From Bigelowiella natans CCMP2755 (lineage: Eukaryota; Cercozoa; Chlorarachniophyceae), in assembly GCA_000320545.1 (NCBI GenBank), contig ADNK01000066.1:15001-47500 (forward strand): a stretch of 32,500 bases of DNA, in the 5' to 3' direction. The notes under the pieces were generated by a model. The model was not told the DNA's origin. It was given only the letters and a program-made list of their open reading frames with translations, and searched no databases. The translations under genes and the position numbers were made by a program. Position 1 is the stretch's first letter. The number at the start of each line of letters is the position of its first letter. Shown here piece by piece: positions 1-10,727 of this stretch.

Positions 1-130
1 ACAATGCCACTGCTATGTCTTCAAATTTCATCGACAGTGATTAAAGCAAAGGCCGTTTTATTGCAGTCAACAACCACCCACCGATTCGCATGTAACAGCA
101 ACTATACTACTGTCTCTTCTAGTTATTTGT

Positions 131-389
131 TTATATTTTATCGCTCCCCACCTCCGGCCAGCACTCCCATTCCGAACAGTAAGGGTCAGTGACATACATA
201 TCTATAATACCAAAAGCTATTATTATCACTATGGTGATTGAATACGGATGGAAAAGAGGAGTGAGTGAGTTCATCATAAATATTTTAGAAACACGAAGAA
301 TGTCGAGTAGAGTAGTACGCAGTACGTACCTTCTGCTCTCTCCGATACGTCAAGAGTTCCAATCCCTGCATGAATGGCAATTGCCGATT
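131..389 (-). CDS. possible 3' end of an unidentified gene (two exons)
   Basis: Read on the minus strand, an exon at 389-330 (acceptor TCTAG, donor GTACGT) can be joined to a last exon at 201-131 (acceptor TTATAG, stop TAA at 133-131). The phase 1 junction is consistent. The last exon reads DMYVTDPYCSEWECWPEV and then stops within five residues; the upstream exon contains AIAIHAGIGTLDVSERAE. A second reading of the same two exons in phase 0 is also open, so the frame is not certain. A further exon ending at about 430 (donor GTAATG) is possible. No family was recognised. The gene would be divergent from the oxidoreductase starting at 889. Confidence 0.3.
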
Positions 390-576
390 CTAGAAACAAT
401 GCGATTCTCGAATCCCATAGGCGCATTACCTGGTCAATCGTGAATAAGCGTTGGGGTGAATTGAGGTCACGGCAATAATAATAAGCTGAGAATCCAATGC
501 ATCTTATCAGCAGGCCTAATCGCCTTGCATCCATCCTTTTATTATCTTTACTACTATGATTATTATCATTCATTCT

Positions 577-607
577 TACTTCTTCGCTCCTCTTTTCCTC
601 TTCCTCT

Positions 608-642
<35 letters not shown>

Positions 643-660
643 CTCTTCCTTCTCTCTCTT
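577..660 (+). repeat. pyrimidine-only CTTCCT-type tract
   Basis: An imperfect run of CTT, CCT and CTTCCT units, pyrimidine on the plus strand, lies 230 bases upstream of the first ATG of the gene at 889. It could be promoter or 5' leader sequence, or simply an expanded simple repeat. The rest of 390-888 shows no supportable gene. Confidence 0.7.
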
Positions 661-888
661 CTGAGCACAAGCGACAGTTTCAAAAATAATGCAGGGCGTT
701 TCGTCAATACGTCAATGAATATCTGCCTTATCAAACCAACATCCTAATTTTCCATCCGACAATGCCAAATCATATGTCGCAGATATGATATTCAATGCTG
801 TTTTTTCAAAGAGTTAGATTTTTTTTTGAAATCTCCTTTTGAACAGAAAAAAAGGGAGCCACAGCTGGCTGCCCTACCCTTCCTCTGA

Positions 889-2996
889 ATGAAGGTTTCC
901 CGAAAGATTGTCAGTATTTCAGTGGCCTTGGCGTTGGGTATCTTCCTATTTCTAGGCCTTATCTCTTCAGAGACGTCAATGCGGAAAGGAATAGTTGAAA
1001 GACAAACAACTCGACGCTACTGGGGACGGCGGATACGGCTGGTATATAGAATTATACGATCGTTCGAAAGGAGAGAATCTTCATGGATGATTAAATTTTA
1101 TTGTCTAGGCACCAAGAAGGTTCCCCCTGTGTGGATATGGACGATTAAAAAGAAAGCTAAGATTAGGCTCATCGTCATCGTCGCCACCATCGACATTTAC
1201 GGAGCCATCGTCGGGAGGGGATGGAGACGAGGGTATCTAAACTTCAGCTTTATTCGTATATTTTCTAATTGTGCGAGTGCAATATTTCACTTGATTTCCC
1301 CCCCCAACAGTAGGCCTGCGAATTCCGAAGCCCCGTGTTGCTGTGATTGGTGGAGGGGTGAGCGGTGCTGTTTGTGCGGAGAAACTCTTCGCTACTGGAC
1401 AGGTGGATGTCAAAGTGTTTGAGGCTTCTGCTAGATTTGGTGGACGCGCTTCTACGTGGCGCCCTCCTATTGTTCCAGGTGATGCGTGTTTCTATTATTT
1501 TCTTCCCGGCGTATAATTCCTATAATGTCTCCTACTACATGACGAGATTGCCCCCTGTTTGTAAGCTTTACTTCGTCATCACTGAATTCATAAGGTGATG
1601 ATGTTCATCGTTGCAGACAATGATAAGAACGGTCAAACAGACAGTAATGTTCTTCAAAAGAACGCAGCTGCTGTTGTCGACTGGAGCAGTCGTCCAATAC
1701 ACTTTGATATTGGCACCCAATATATATCTCCAAAAAGTGATGATTTCGTGAAAATGGTGGATCGATGGAGTGAGGAAGGATGGGTTATATGCATATATGT
1801 AACGATGCCAGAAGAATAAAGTTGTAAGAGTAGTCAAGTTATTAAAAGTTGTTCCATGAGTGTCCACTATGTCCTCATCGATAGCAGCTCTCTTTAGTCG
1901 TCTTTCTTCACATATACTACTATCACTACCTACTACTACTACAACTACTACTACTACTACTACTACAAGGTGCAAAAATGGGATGGCAAAGTTGCAGCAA
2001 TTAGTTCTGAGCAAGTGGAAGACAATGGAGGGGAGCTTGCATACAATATTAATAATCTTAGTATCAAGCAAGGGGGAGCTCATCGGTCAGTCATATCTTA
2101 ATTATCATTACTTAGCTTAGAGTAGTAATTTTATGATCGATCGTCCATATTGCAAGTACCTTCGTGCTGCTTGCATGCAGGATAGAAACCATCGACGATA
2201 CTTCTTGAATATTAAAAAGGAGGTGCCCTCAGTATCACTACATTCTTACTACGAAAATGCCAAAAATATCTGCATAAATTACTACCAAAACAGTATATTG
2301 CCTCCTCCTTCTTTCCTCCTCCCTCGGTGTTTCTAAATTTGTCATACAACAAAGATGGATTGGCGTCAATGGAATGAGCAGCATTGCAGAAGGCCTGATC
2401 TCGAAGGTTAAGACTCACGAGAATGTATTTTGTGCAGCATGCGCGAGTATACAGATGTTATGATCTATAATTTGGATTTGCAGCTTTCGAGAGAAAATTC
2501 TAAGCTCTATACACCAATTACGCGGATTGAGAGAGTAGTAACCCCAAGAGACAACCTTAACAACAACAACAAAGAGCTTTGGAAATTGTGGGGTAATAAC
2601 AATTACTAATGGAAAAATAAGAATAAGATGAGAAAAGTCCTCTTGCTATTGATAGTGTTTGACAACATATATAAACCTTCTGAGAGAGGTCTTCTAAATC
2701 TACTGCTGATTATGGTAAATAGCCGGGGAAGAGTCGCTTGGAGAATTTGATTTTGTCATTGCTTCATGCCGCTCTCTATTCCGTTGTTCCTCCCGTCCAA
2801 AAGCATCAAATTCCACACAAGCAGCCAATGGTGTGCTGAAGCCATTCATAGCATCTTCTCACGCGTTTGAGAAATTGAAGGGTTTTGAAGGCAAACTACC
2901 TGCTAGATCATTCACGGTAGTACTACTAGTAGTACTTATGGTAGTGGTAGTCGCATCACATATATATAAAGTCTTTCTTTTCCTCTCTACTACCAT

Positions 2997-3046
<50 letters not shown>

Positions 3047-3171
3047 TATGTATATATATGTGAACTCCTCTCTACCATTGTAGTGTGCTATACATATATG
3101 TGAACTCCCTCCCGGAAACTCTAGCTTTTGATGTATAAAAAGACGGCCACGCATAAAAGCAAAATATAAAT

Positions 3172-3237
<66 letters not shown>

Positions 3238-3326
3238 GGCTTGCATCATGTTCGAACCAAAGCAACTCCCAGAAACTCTAGCTTTTGATGTATAAAAAGA
3301 CGATCACGCATAAAAGCATGAATATT

Positions 3327-3364
<38 letters not shown>

Positions 3365-3472
3365 TCATCTATCACACTAAGACTAGCTACTCAAACTAAT
3401 CTCAAATACATACACGACATGTACTAAGCTCAGTTTGGGTACTAGAAGATATAAAAGTTACGTATATCCTAA

Positions 3473-3509
<37 letters not shown>

Positions 3510-4894
3510 TGCGTGTATTAACGTTCAAAATTACACTCTATGAAAGGCGGCATTAATATCTGGAACGCGCAGTCTTGCATGGGCCTGCAGAGAATCCTCA
3601 AAGCATTCAAAAAATGGTAATTGTAACACGACGGCAAAGGCATCTGACTGTTGGGTCTTGCAGGTAAAGCCAACGCCATGATATTGCACCAAAGAAGTAC
3701 ACAATCCATCGTTCTCTAACTAAACTTAAACCGTTACTATGTATATCCTTATCTGGTGTGAAGTCGAACGACGCCATTCGGGAGTTCTGTCAACAACCAC
3801 AGCAGGTTGAAAGAAGCTCAATAAGCAATACTTCGAATATCTCACTTTCTCTGCCATTTAACTTGATAAATGGCATAATAAGATGTAATGCCAGTTCTTT
3901 GGTCAGAAATAGTCATGAGATAGTAATATGTATGTATGTATGTTTTCTTTCCCCACTTCCTTTCTGCTTGAGATAAGTATGTTGAACGCATTATGGTTGG
4001 TACGGCTTAACAGATGAACTTGCTTTCCCTTGAGAACAATGACCTCCGAGACTACCTCCTCTACGCTATTCGATTGTAAGAAAATAAAAACATAATTTTG
4101 CGAATCAAGATGAAAGTGGGAATGTGACTGTAGTCTCCCATGGACGGCACAACTGCGACATAATTTCCACACTGTTGCGGAACGAAAATTTATTTCATTT
4201 TATTGTCGCTAAATATTGTTAGATTAATATCATACGGGCAAGCAACCTATTTTCGTTAAGCCGCTTATTGTTATTGGCTTTCGTTGTTTTTGCCTCTCTG
4301 TACTATATAGTCGCATGATTGAAGATTTTCTTGCAATCGTACGGAGTGTATGCAAAGATAACGACGATGAAACATCGAACACACTTCCAAGTAACCTTTG
4401 GCCAACTGAGGTATTTGCAAACTACAACAATGTGCAAGTTGTGCACATTGTATTTTGATGAATGCCGTTCCACTCCCATCTCATATCTTTCACGATTTTC
4501 CTTTAAGGTACATTTTGAGGAGTGGATAGACCCGTTCCCCGAAGGATTGTTACTAAAGGAGGGGGAGGTGGATGGACTGCGGTGCATCGTCGACGATAAT
4601 CTGGTGATAGTAGTGTGGCGCCCGGACGTCTACTATGTACCTAATGAATTAATCATTGGAGAATGATTTGTGACTTTAGTTTCAATTACTTTATTTTTGG
4701 AGGTTCTGATTTTTTCGTACATCTCTGCGCGATGAGGATGAGATTTGCCAAATATACGTTAATTTCTTTAACATTATCAGAGCCTGGTCGGGTGTGGAGA
4801 TTTCTGCACTGGGCCTCGTGTAGAAGATGCCGCACTAAGTGGCGTTGCAGCTGCTAACGCGGTCATCAAACAGTTCAAGTTATCACTTCCATGA
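889..4894 (+). CDS. renalase-like FAD/NAD(P)-dependent oxidoreductase
   Basis: Predicted flavoprotein amine-oxidase/renalase-type oxidoreductase of about 433 residues. Suggested exons: 889-937, 1311-1478, 1617-1783 (or 1798), 1970-2085, 2355-2406 (or 2424), 2484-2592, 2723-2916, 3547-3663, 3764-3783 (weak), 4311-4410, 4508-4603, 4781-4894; the phases agree throughout. Exon 1 encodes a hydrophobic N-terminus, MKVSRKIVSISVALAL, that may be a signal or anchor. Exon 2 has the dinucleotide-binding motif KPRVAVIGGGVSGAVCAEK and then EASARFGGRAS. Exon 3 has FDIGTQYIS, matching the family's F-D-x-G-x-Q-Y-x-[ST] signature. Later exons give HRWIGVNGMSSIAEGL and FDFVIAS. The last exon has GCGDFCTGPRVEDAALSGVA, the C-terminal FAD-contact motif. 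Plant and algal homologues are often plastid proteins; substrate and location here are unknown. The family call is strong; the 3664-4310 region and exon 1 are the least certain. Confidence 0.85.
2917..3546 (+). repeat. microsatellite-filled intron with a duplicated block
   Basis: This intron of the oxidoreductase gene holds (TA)n at 3003-3042, a 48-base unit at 3114-3161, compound (TA)n(TG)n at 3173-3233, a second copy of the 48-base unit at 3271-3318, (AC)n at 3330-3363 and (GT)n at 3474-3508. The two unit copies differ at three positions. It is the longest intron of the gene and appears to have grown by repeat expansion plus a local duplication. Confidence 0.9.
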
Positions 4895-5368
4895 AAATTA
4901 TGAATTATCTAGATGGTCCGTATGAATTTATGCACAATATGTAATCAGTCGTAGCAAAAGCCAATAGTGGCATATCGTGTTTCATCGTATCTGGAACGTT
5001 ACATGCTAGCATGCTAATTCTGGATGGGTAAAATATCATTGTAATATGTTTTAGTATTGCAAGATTGTAGAGCGATGGCTGTTCACCTATGTCTCTTGAC
5101 GATGCATCATCGAGAGGACATGTTCACTATTGACTGTCTGCTAGTTAAAGGCGCTGCATGCTGATGTAGCTTGCTTAATGCGCGTGTTGAAGCAATGAGG
5201 ATGCAAATTGTTGCATTTCGGTCGGTCATAAACCATTGCATGATGCGTTGCAGTAGTCATTTATGAAAGTTCAATCGCTCACAGCGTAACTATTCTATTT
5301 GACTATCATTAAAAAAAAAAGCAGGCAATAGGTTCCATCTTAGATACTATATCTAGTGATTTGGACTT
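4895..5368. other. convergent intergenic spacer
   Basis: Stretch between the stop codons of the plus-strand oxidoreductase and the minus-strand membrane protein gene. It must hold both 3' UTRs and polyadenylation signals. An A-rich run occurs at about 5311-5322. I see no coding exon in it. Confidence 0.6.
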
Positions 5369-7843
5369 TTAATCAAGTATTGAGAGAAATCTTGATATTG
5401 ATTTGTTATTTTTCTTTTTAGTTTTGCTACTATTGTTATTGTGCGATTTTTTGTTTGGCGATAAGACTCTGCTATTAATGTGGCTAGCTCTATTGTTCGG
5501 GGTAACTAGGAACTTTGACCTCCGATTCTCATCAGATCTATTACGTTTACGAATACGAACCCTTGAATACAATTGAAACGCTGCATTCGTCACTAAAGGA
5601 ACGTAATTGAGAGCATCCCTTATAGGATCATATTTTGCGCGATTATTGTTGTATGTTGCCCGAAAAGATCTATTTTTATTAGATTCGTATACCGAATAGG
5701 CCAGTAACGCAGTTACAGGCAGCACTATTATTAGATAGAATGTTATGAAATAAAAAAGCTTATTCAAAATAGCCATTTCTCGATCATCGACCAATGTTCC
5801 TGCATTTAGCTCGGTTCGACTTGGCCGTGGCTGTGCATTCCGAGAGCTCAAAATTAAAGGCGGAATCTTGATTTTTTCGTTCCGGGATTCCAGTTCAAAG
5901 TGGCTTATGCTTCTTCGCGCTGTAAATGTCGGAGTGAGATTTGGTGAATTTCTGTCACGGGAGTTATCGCTTCTTGGAGTGTAAGGATGATAGTTGGGAG
6001 AGCTAAAACGTCGATGAGGTAACATGCTGTCCAAAGATTGCATTGAGCTCTGACGCATGTGAAGAAAATGCCTCTTTTGTGGTTTACTATCAGCCAAATT
6101 CGGCAACGATTCTGCGAAGGTGCTTTCCTGACCCAGCATCTTAGTTTCGTTTTTAAACTCTACGGAGCACGTTGAGAAACGCGATAGTTCAGCATCGCTC
6201 GGGCGCAACGCTTTGTGTTCCTGACAAGACGAATCCACCTTGCTGCATTTTGCTAAACCAGGATCAGTAGATGACGATAGCCTTAAAGAGTTACCTTCAA
6301 CACAGGTACATGATGTTCGACTCTCATTGATACAAGTTTTCACGTGCGACACCAAAGATTGTCTTTGATTTTTCTTAACTCCTTCCTCGCCCCTGTGAAA
6401 TATTCTTCCAGTAGTCTCGTTAGATCTATTACTATCATTACGCGAGACTTTATCAAAGTTAGTGGTATGGGTAGCCCGAGCTTCGGCTATTACAACGCTA
6501 TCATTGTATGATGGGGGCGGTGGTTCCGAAATAACGTGTTGTCGAATATGTAGAGAATCATCTGGGATTTTGGACATGGGCCTCAAACTATGATTTGGTG
6601 TCGATGAGAAAGGCTCCGAATCTTCATTACTGTTGACTATTTCTCCCTTGGTTTTACGCGAGGCCCTTGGGCTGCGAGAGTTTCGTCCTTGTGATTTCAT
6701 TCGTTGTTGGAGGGGAGAATGAACTTGAATTCTAACTGGAGTTTGTGGAGGGATGACAAGTGTGACTTTGAGTTCTTCAGAATTGTCGACTGGTTTTATT
6801 TTTGAGTCAGATTGACGTTTTTCCGACTTGCTAGGAGTTCTATTTGGGGATACATCTTTATGATTGCTACATCTATTCCCTGTACTCCCTTTACTATCCC
6901 CTGGCGGGTTTTTACTGGCTGTAGTATCTTTATCCGCAGTAAATATACTTATTCTCCTTACTTGGTTGGGATCCTCCTCACGAATCTCTTTCCGACTCTT
7001 AAGGAGAGCATTCCGCAATCGAATCGCAGAGAATAGCCATGTACCACCTATGCAAATTTTTTATAAACTCGTGATATCATTTTTCTCGTTTTTTTACCTC
7101 CAATAGTTATTGTCAATCCGGCAGCGGTAATTCTGGCTAGGCTCCATTTCATATCATCCGTAGCCATGATACCAACGTAAGAAATAACTTGGCATATGTT
7201 GATGATGATTATACCTATTGGAATAACTTAATGTCAGAATGTAATTCGGTCGAGATAGTCGAGTACATCAGGTAGAAGACTCACCGACAAAAAGCACAGG
7301 CATCAATATTTTATGAAAATTCCCGCCAGATGTTATGTGGGATGCCTTTTGACTTGCATTCGCAAGAACCCAGCTTACGTAGAAGGCAGTGTTTGTTAGG
7401 AGAAGCTAACATTATGAACATCGTTTTGAGATTCTATGAAAATTTCTTTAATCAATCAAAAGCTTTCACCGTTATCCCAAATTCAACGGATACAGAGGCG
7501 TATGCTCCATAGCTGAAGGGACTGTGCTCGCCCTAAATTGATTTTGAAAAAAGGAGATGACGGATTGTCTGTGTGTAGTAGCGATTCGGTTCGAACTATT
7601 ACGATTGCCATTGCCACTATGAGAGAAGATATGAAGACTGTAAGCCTTTATTATTCGAAAACTCGAGACTTAGTGATTAGGTCATATGCACTACGCATTA
7701 GCAAATGTAAAGTTATCTCACCTCGAGACGCGTGCGTTGTGCACGTTTTGGGTGATGGACCACGTTCTAGCACCACATCCTAGCTGGACAAGAGAAATGA
7801 ACCCCTTGATCGCATCGGAAATAAGCCATCCAAGGTCAGCCAT
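5369..7843 (-). CDS. multi-pass membrane protein, weakly THH1/TOM1/TOM3-like, with long polar loop
   Basis: Minus-strand exons: 7843-7722 (ATG, MADLGWLISDAIKGFISLVQ), 7616-7523 (or 7494), 7405 (or 7373)-7285, 7226-7098 and 7047-5369. Both alternative pairings keep the frame and give about 714 residues. Introns of 58 and 50 bases are clear. Hydrophobic segments include NTAFYVSWVLANAS, KILMPVLFVVIPIGIIIINI, a segment around LARITAAGLTITIGGTWLF, and LFYFITFYLIIVLPVTALLA near residue 590. A loop of roughly 380 polar, Ser/Arg-rich residues separates the last two groups. The C-terminal tail is Lys/Asn/Arg-rich. The order (QN-V-H-N after segment 1, W-x-L-x-N-A-S-Q-K before a paired helix) resembles the seven-pass THH1/TOM1/TOM3 family of plants, but the loop is far longer. 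An unrelated seven-pass receptor is an alternative. The gene itself is well supported; the family is tentative. Confidence 0.7.
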
Positions 7844-8504
7844 TTTGACCGGTTCTGAGCAGACTGACACACAGACACTCAGTGTCCGCGGTAGAGTTCC
7901 TCGAACGCGCCGAGCAGACAAAGACAGACAGGCGAGTTTGTGAGTGTTCCACACTTCAAATTGTTGTCGCACCCTTCACATCTGAGGCTATTCTCTTCAA
8001 AGAGCAATGGAGACGACCATTTGGCTTTCAACATCCTTCCATTTCATGACTCGCGGAGAAGCAAAAATTGTGCAGCAGTTGATGCTTGTGTGTTCTCAAG
8101 CGTCAAGATGATTGAGGAGCAGCACACCCCACATTGGGTTGGTTGTCATCGCACGTTGGTTCATGGCAGCGTGGCGAAAAGAATTCGTCTTGTTGCAAGG
8201 GCATCGTCGCAGTTGTTGCACTGTGGACTTGTGAAGGCGTTTGACCAGTCGATTGACCACAAATTGTCGCCCTGCACCACGTGGTCGCAGGTCCCAGTGC
8301 AACTTTTGTGTGCCTTCGATTTGTTCAACACAGAGAGGTGTTGAAGTGGACCAGTGCCAGTGGACACGCCAGCCAGCCAGAACGAGCCAGACGAGCGTCG
8401 CGCCTGGCGCACCAACTGGCCAACCAGTCAGTGCGCAGTTCGGTGCTCAACGTTGCAACGGAGGTGCAATTGGGAAAGGCGTGACACGCTGTCATCAGGA
8501 GTGA

Positions 8505-8532
8505 GCATTCGTGCACCTGTGTGCACGAATGC
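8505..8532. repeat. perfect 12-bp inverted repeat with 4-base loop
   Basis: GCATTCGTGCAC at 8505-8516 is followed by CTGT and then its exact reverse complement at 8521-8532. The element could form a hairpin in RNA or DNA, or be a palindromic protein-binding site. It sits inside the divergent island. Confidence 0.9.
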
Positions 8533-9053
8533 CAAGTAGCTCGTGCGTCACGTGGCGGCACCGTGAACGAACGAAGTGGTTTCGTGTTCAGGGCTGGAGG
8601 GGTCTGGGGGTGCCAGGCCAGCAGGGTGCAGCCAAAATCGAAGGACCATCGGGAGTGAACGAAGGTTGAGTGTTCCAGTGTTGAACGCTGAACAACTTCG
8701 CACATGAACGCATTGGTGCCCAACAACGTGCACAAAGCCAGGGAAACAAGCTTTTGTGCGCAACAGGTGGTCAGTGCCCACAAACAACAAAAAACACTGC
8801 GAGCCAGCGAGGACTTCTCAGCACGCTGTTGGTTGTCACGTGTCGGTTGTGGAATGAACTGGTCGTGAGCGATGGTGGCCAGCCAAAAGGTGGCTCGTCC
8901 GTGGCCAGCACACCAGCTCTGGCACCCAAAGCAAGAGTTTTTCTTTGGAGGACATGGCTTTCAAAGACCCAGAGAAGCAGGACAAGCAGGAGGTCTTCTG
9001 AAGGGAGGGAGACGACGCACTTTGTTCAACGAACAATGAACAATGTGGGAATG

Positions 9054-9132
9054 AAGCATTGATGCAAGCTGCACGAGCAAGAACATTGAACATTGAACAA
9101 AGCATTGATGCAAAAACCACGTGAGCAAGAAC
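9054..9132 (+). repeat. short imperfect tandem repeat, about 46-48 bases
   Basis: AAGCATTGATGCAA occurs at 9054-9067 and again at 9100-9113. GAGCAAGAAC occurs at 9075-9084 and 9123-9132. Between them CATTGAA is repeated. Together these indicate an imperfect tandem duplication of 46-48 bases. Confidence 0.8.
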
Positions 9133-9920
9133 CACACGGAGGCAAGAACCCCATGGGGCGAGACACGTGCTCACTTTCACCTCATGCGAAGAAGAATGTG
9201 GAAGATTGAGCAAGATGCGACATGAATAACACCACAAATATTGAAAAACCGCCTGCATTTTGGTGTTGTTGTGCCCGACCTGGTCGATCAATTTTCGACA
9301 GCAGGCTTGTCAAGATCTGCTACAGGCTGGCTGCATGAGGCCCGTCCGGGCTCTCGTGCTGGTTCGCACTTAGCAACAGCCGTTCTGCTTCAATGTCGTT
9401 TGTTTGCATGTGAAAGGGTGGCACCCGTTTTGCATTCTCCGCGCACCTCCCTCCTCCCCCATCAACATCGTTCTGTTGCAGGTTGCGTTGGTTGCCATGG
9501 CTAGCTACTTGATGCTAATGGCGTTTTTCGGACAGGGCATGCATTCGGTCTCCCACACTTCTTTTGTCATGTTGAAAGATTTTCGATCCTCTCAGCACTA
9601 AATGAACAAAAGTGTACTTTGCATGTAGCTTCCAACGAGCAGCACGCAGGCGCGCGAAACGACGAAAAAATTTGTACAACGGGCCGAGGATGGCATTCAG
9701 ATCGATGAAAAAGAGAATATTCACCAGCCCGTCGCGAAAAGTAAACCATACACCAACAGCAGCAGGCGAATCTCGTTGAATTGCGCAACCATGCGATGCC
9801 AGTTACGTTGCGATTCGATCGGAAAATATTACGGATTTATGCGTTCTTTCTGTTCGTTCGAGTCACCCCTTATTTGTGCATTTCCTGTCTGAGATCAATG
9901 GCCTGTAATCTTACACTTAG

Positions 9921-10574
9921 GCGATGTGGATGCTGTTGAACCAAAGACAACGAAAAAAACAGCAATTGCGTGCATGACGACTAAGGTGTGCATATTCTTT
10001 CGGCTTGATTCTCTCTCTACCCTCAGTCTGTCTACGAATCTGTCTATCTATCTATCTGTCTATCTATCTTCGCTAACAGTTTTGTTGCAATTTGCAATTG
10101 AAGGGAGAATTTGAAGTGGAGTTGAATCCTGAGCTCGCTCCGAAAAGTGTTCAGCAACTTCTGCGGATGGTGCGAGTGGGCTATTTCAATCAAGGCATAG
10201 CTTTCTTTCGTGTAAATCAATGGATCACACAGGTGAGTATTAAACATTCACCCAGGCTCACATTGAAACATCTCATATCGTGTTGTTTTAAAAATAGTTC
10301 GGGGTTGATCATCATGGAAGAAAACCTGACCCGTTTAAGATGCTTCGGAAGCCATTCGATCAAGACCGAAATCCTTATGGGCCTGGAAAATCGAAGGACG
10401 ATCTACGAAAACGGTTGGTTGTTGAGTGCGCTATATAGATATGTCGTGTTATTTGTTTGGTCGCATTTAAGCAGTGAACATGATAGATGCCACTATTGTT
10501 TAGCAAGGCGCATCCTTGGAAGAGAGGCACATTTGCTCTGATCGGGGGCACTCAGATGATCATTGTACTCGATA

Positions 10575-10626
<52 letters not shown>

Positions 10627-10681
10627 ATAGATAACGAAGTCAATATTTGTCTCTGAAGGTGGTATTTTTACTGATTACGTA

Positions 10682-10727
<46 letters not shown>

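Larger units (their letters stand above)
7844..9790. other. compositionally distinct intergenic island, probably a divergent promoter region
   Basis: This stretch between the minus-strand gene starting at 7843 and the plus-strand cyclophilin gene lacks the TA/TG/CT microsatellites seen elsewhere. It looks richer in G and C, with frequent GTGCAC, CCAG and CACGTG words. CACGTG occurs at 8278, 8549, 8837, 9118 and 9164; the first is the 10-base palindrome ACCACGTGGT. Open frames exist on both strands but none resembles a protein, and they overlap one another freely. Promoter function is inferred from position. A rearranged or foreign insert is an alternative. Confidence 0.5.

Noticed and set aside
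3330-3508. Repeat arrays considered as a CRISPR or satellite array
   Set aside because: They are simple dinucleotide runs and a two-copy duplication, without regularly spaced unique spacers; the context is a eukaryotic intron.
7940-9500. Many long overlapping open frames on both strands in the first island
   Set aside because: They overlap each other in several frames, show no domain, no signal peptide and no splice-consistent extension, and are rich in Cys, Arg, His and Trp as expected from out-of-frame reading of GC-richer DNA.
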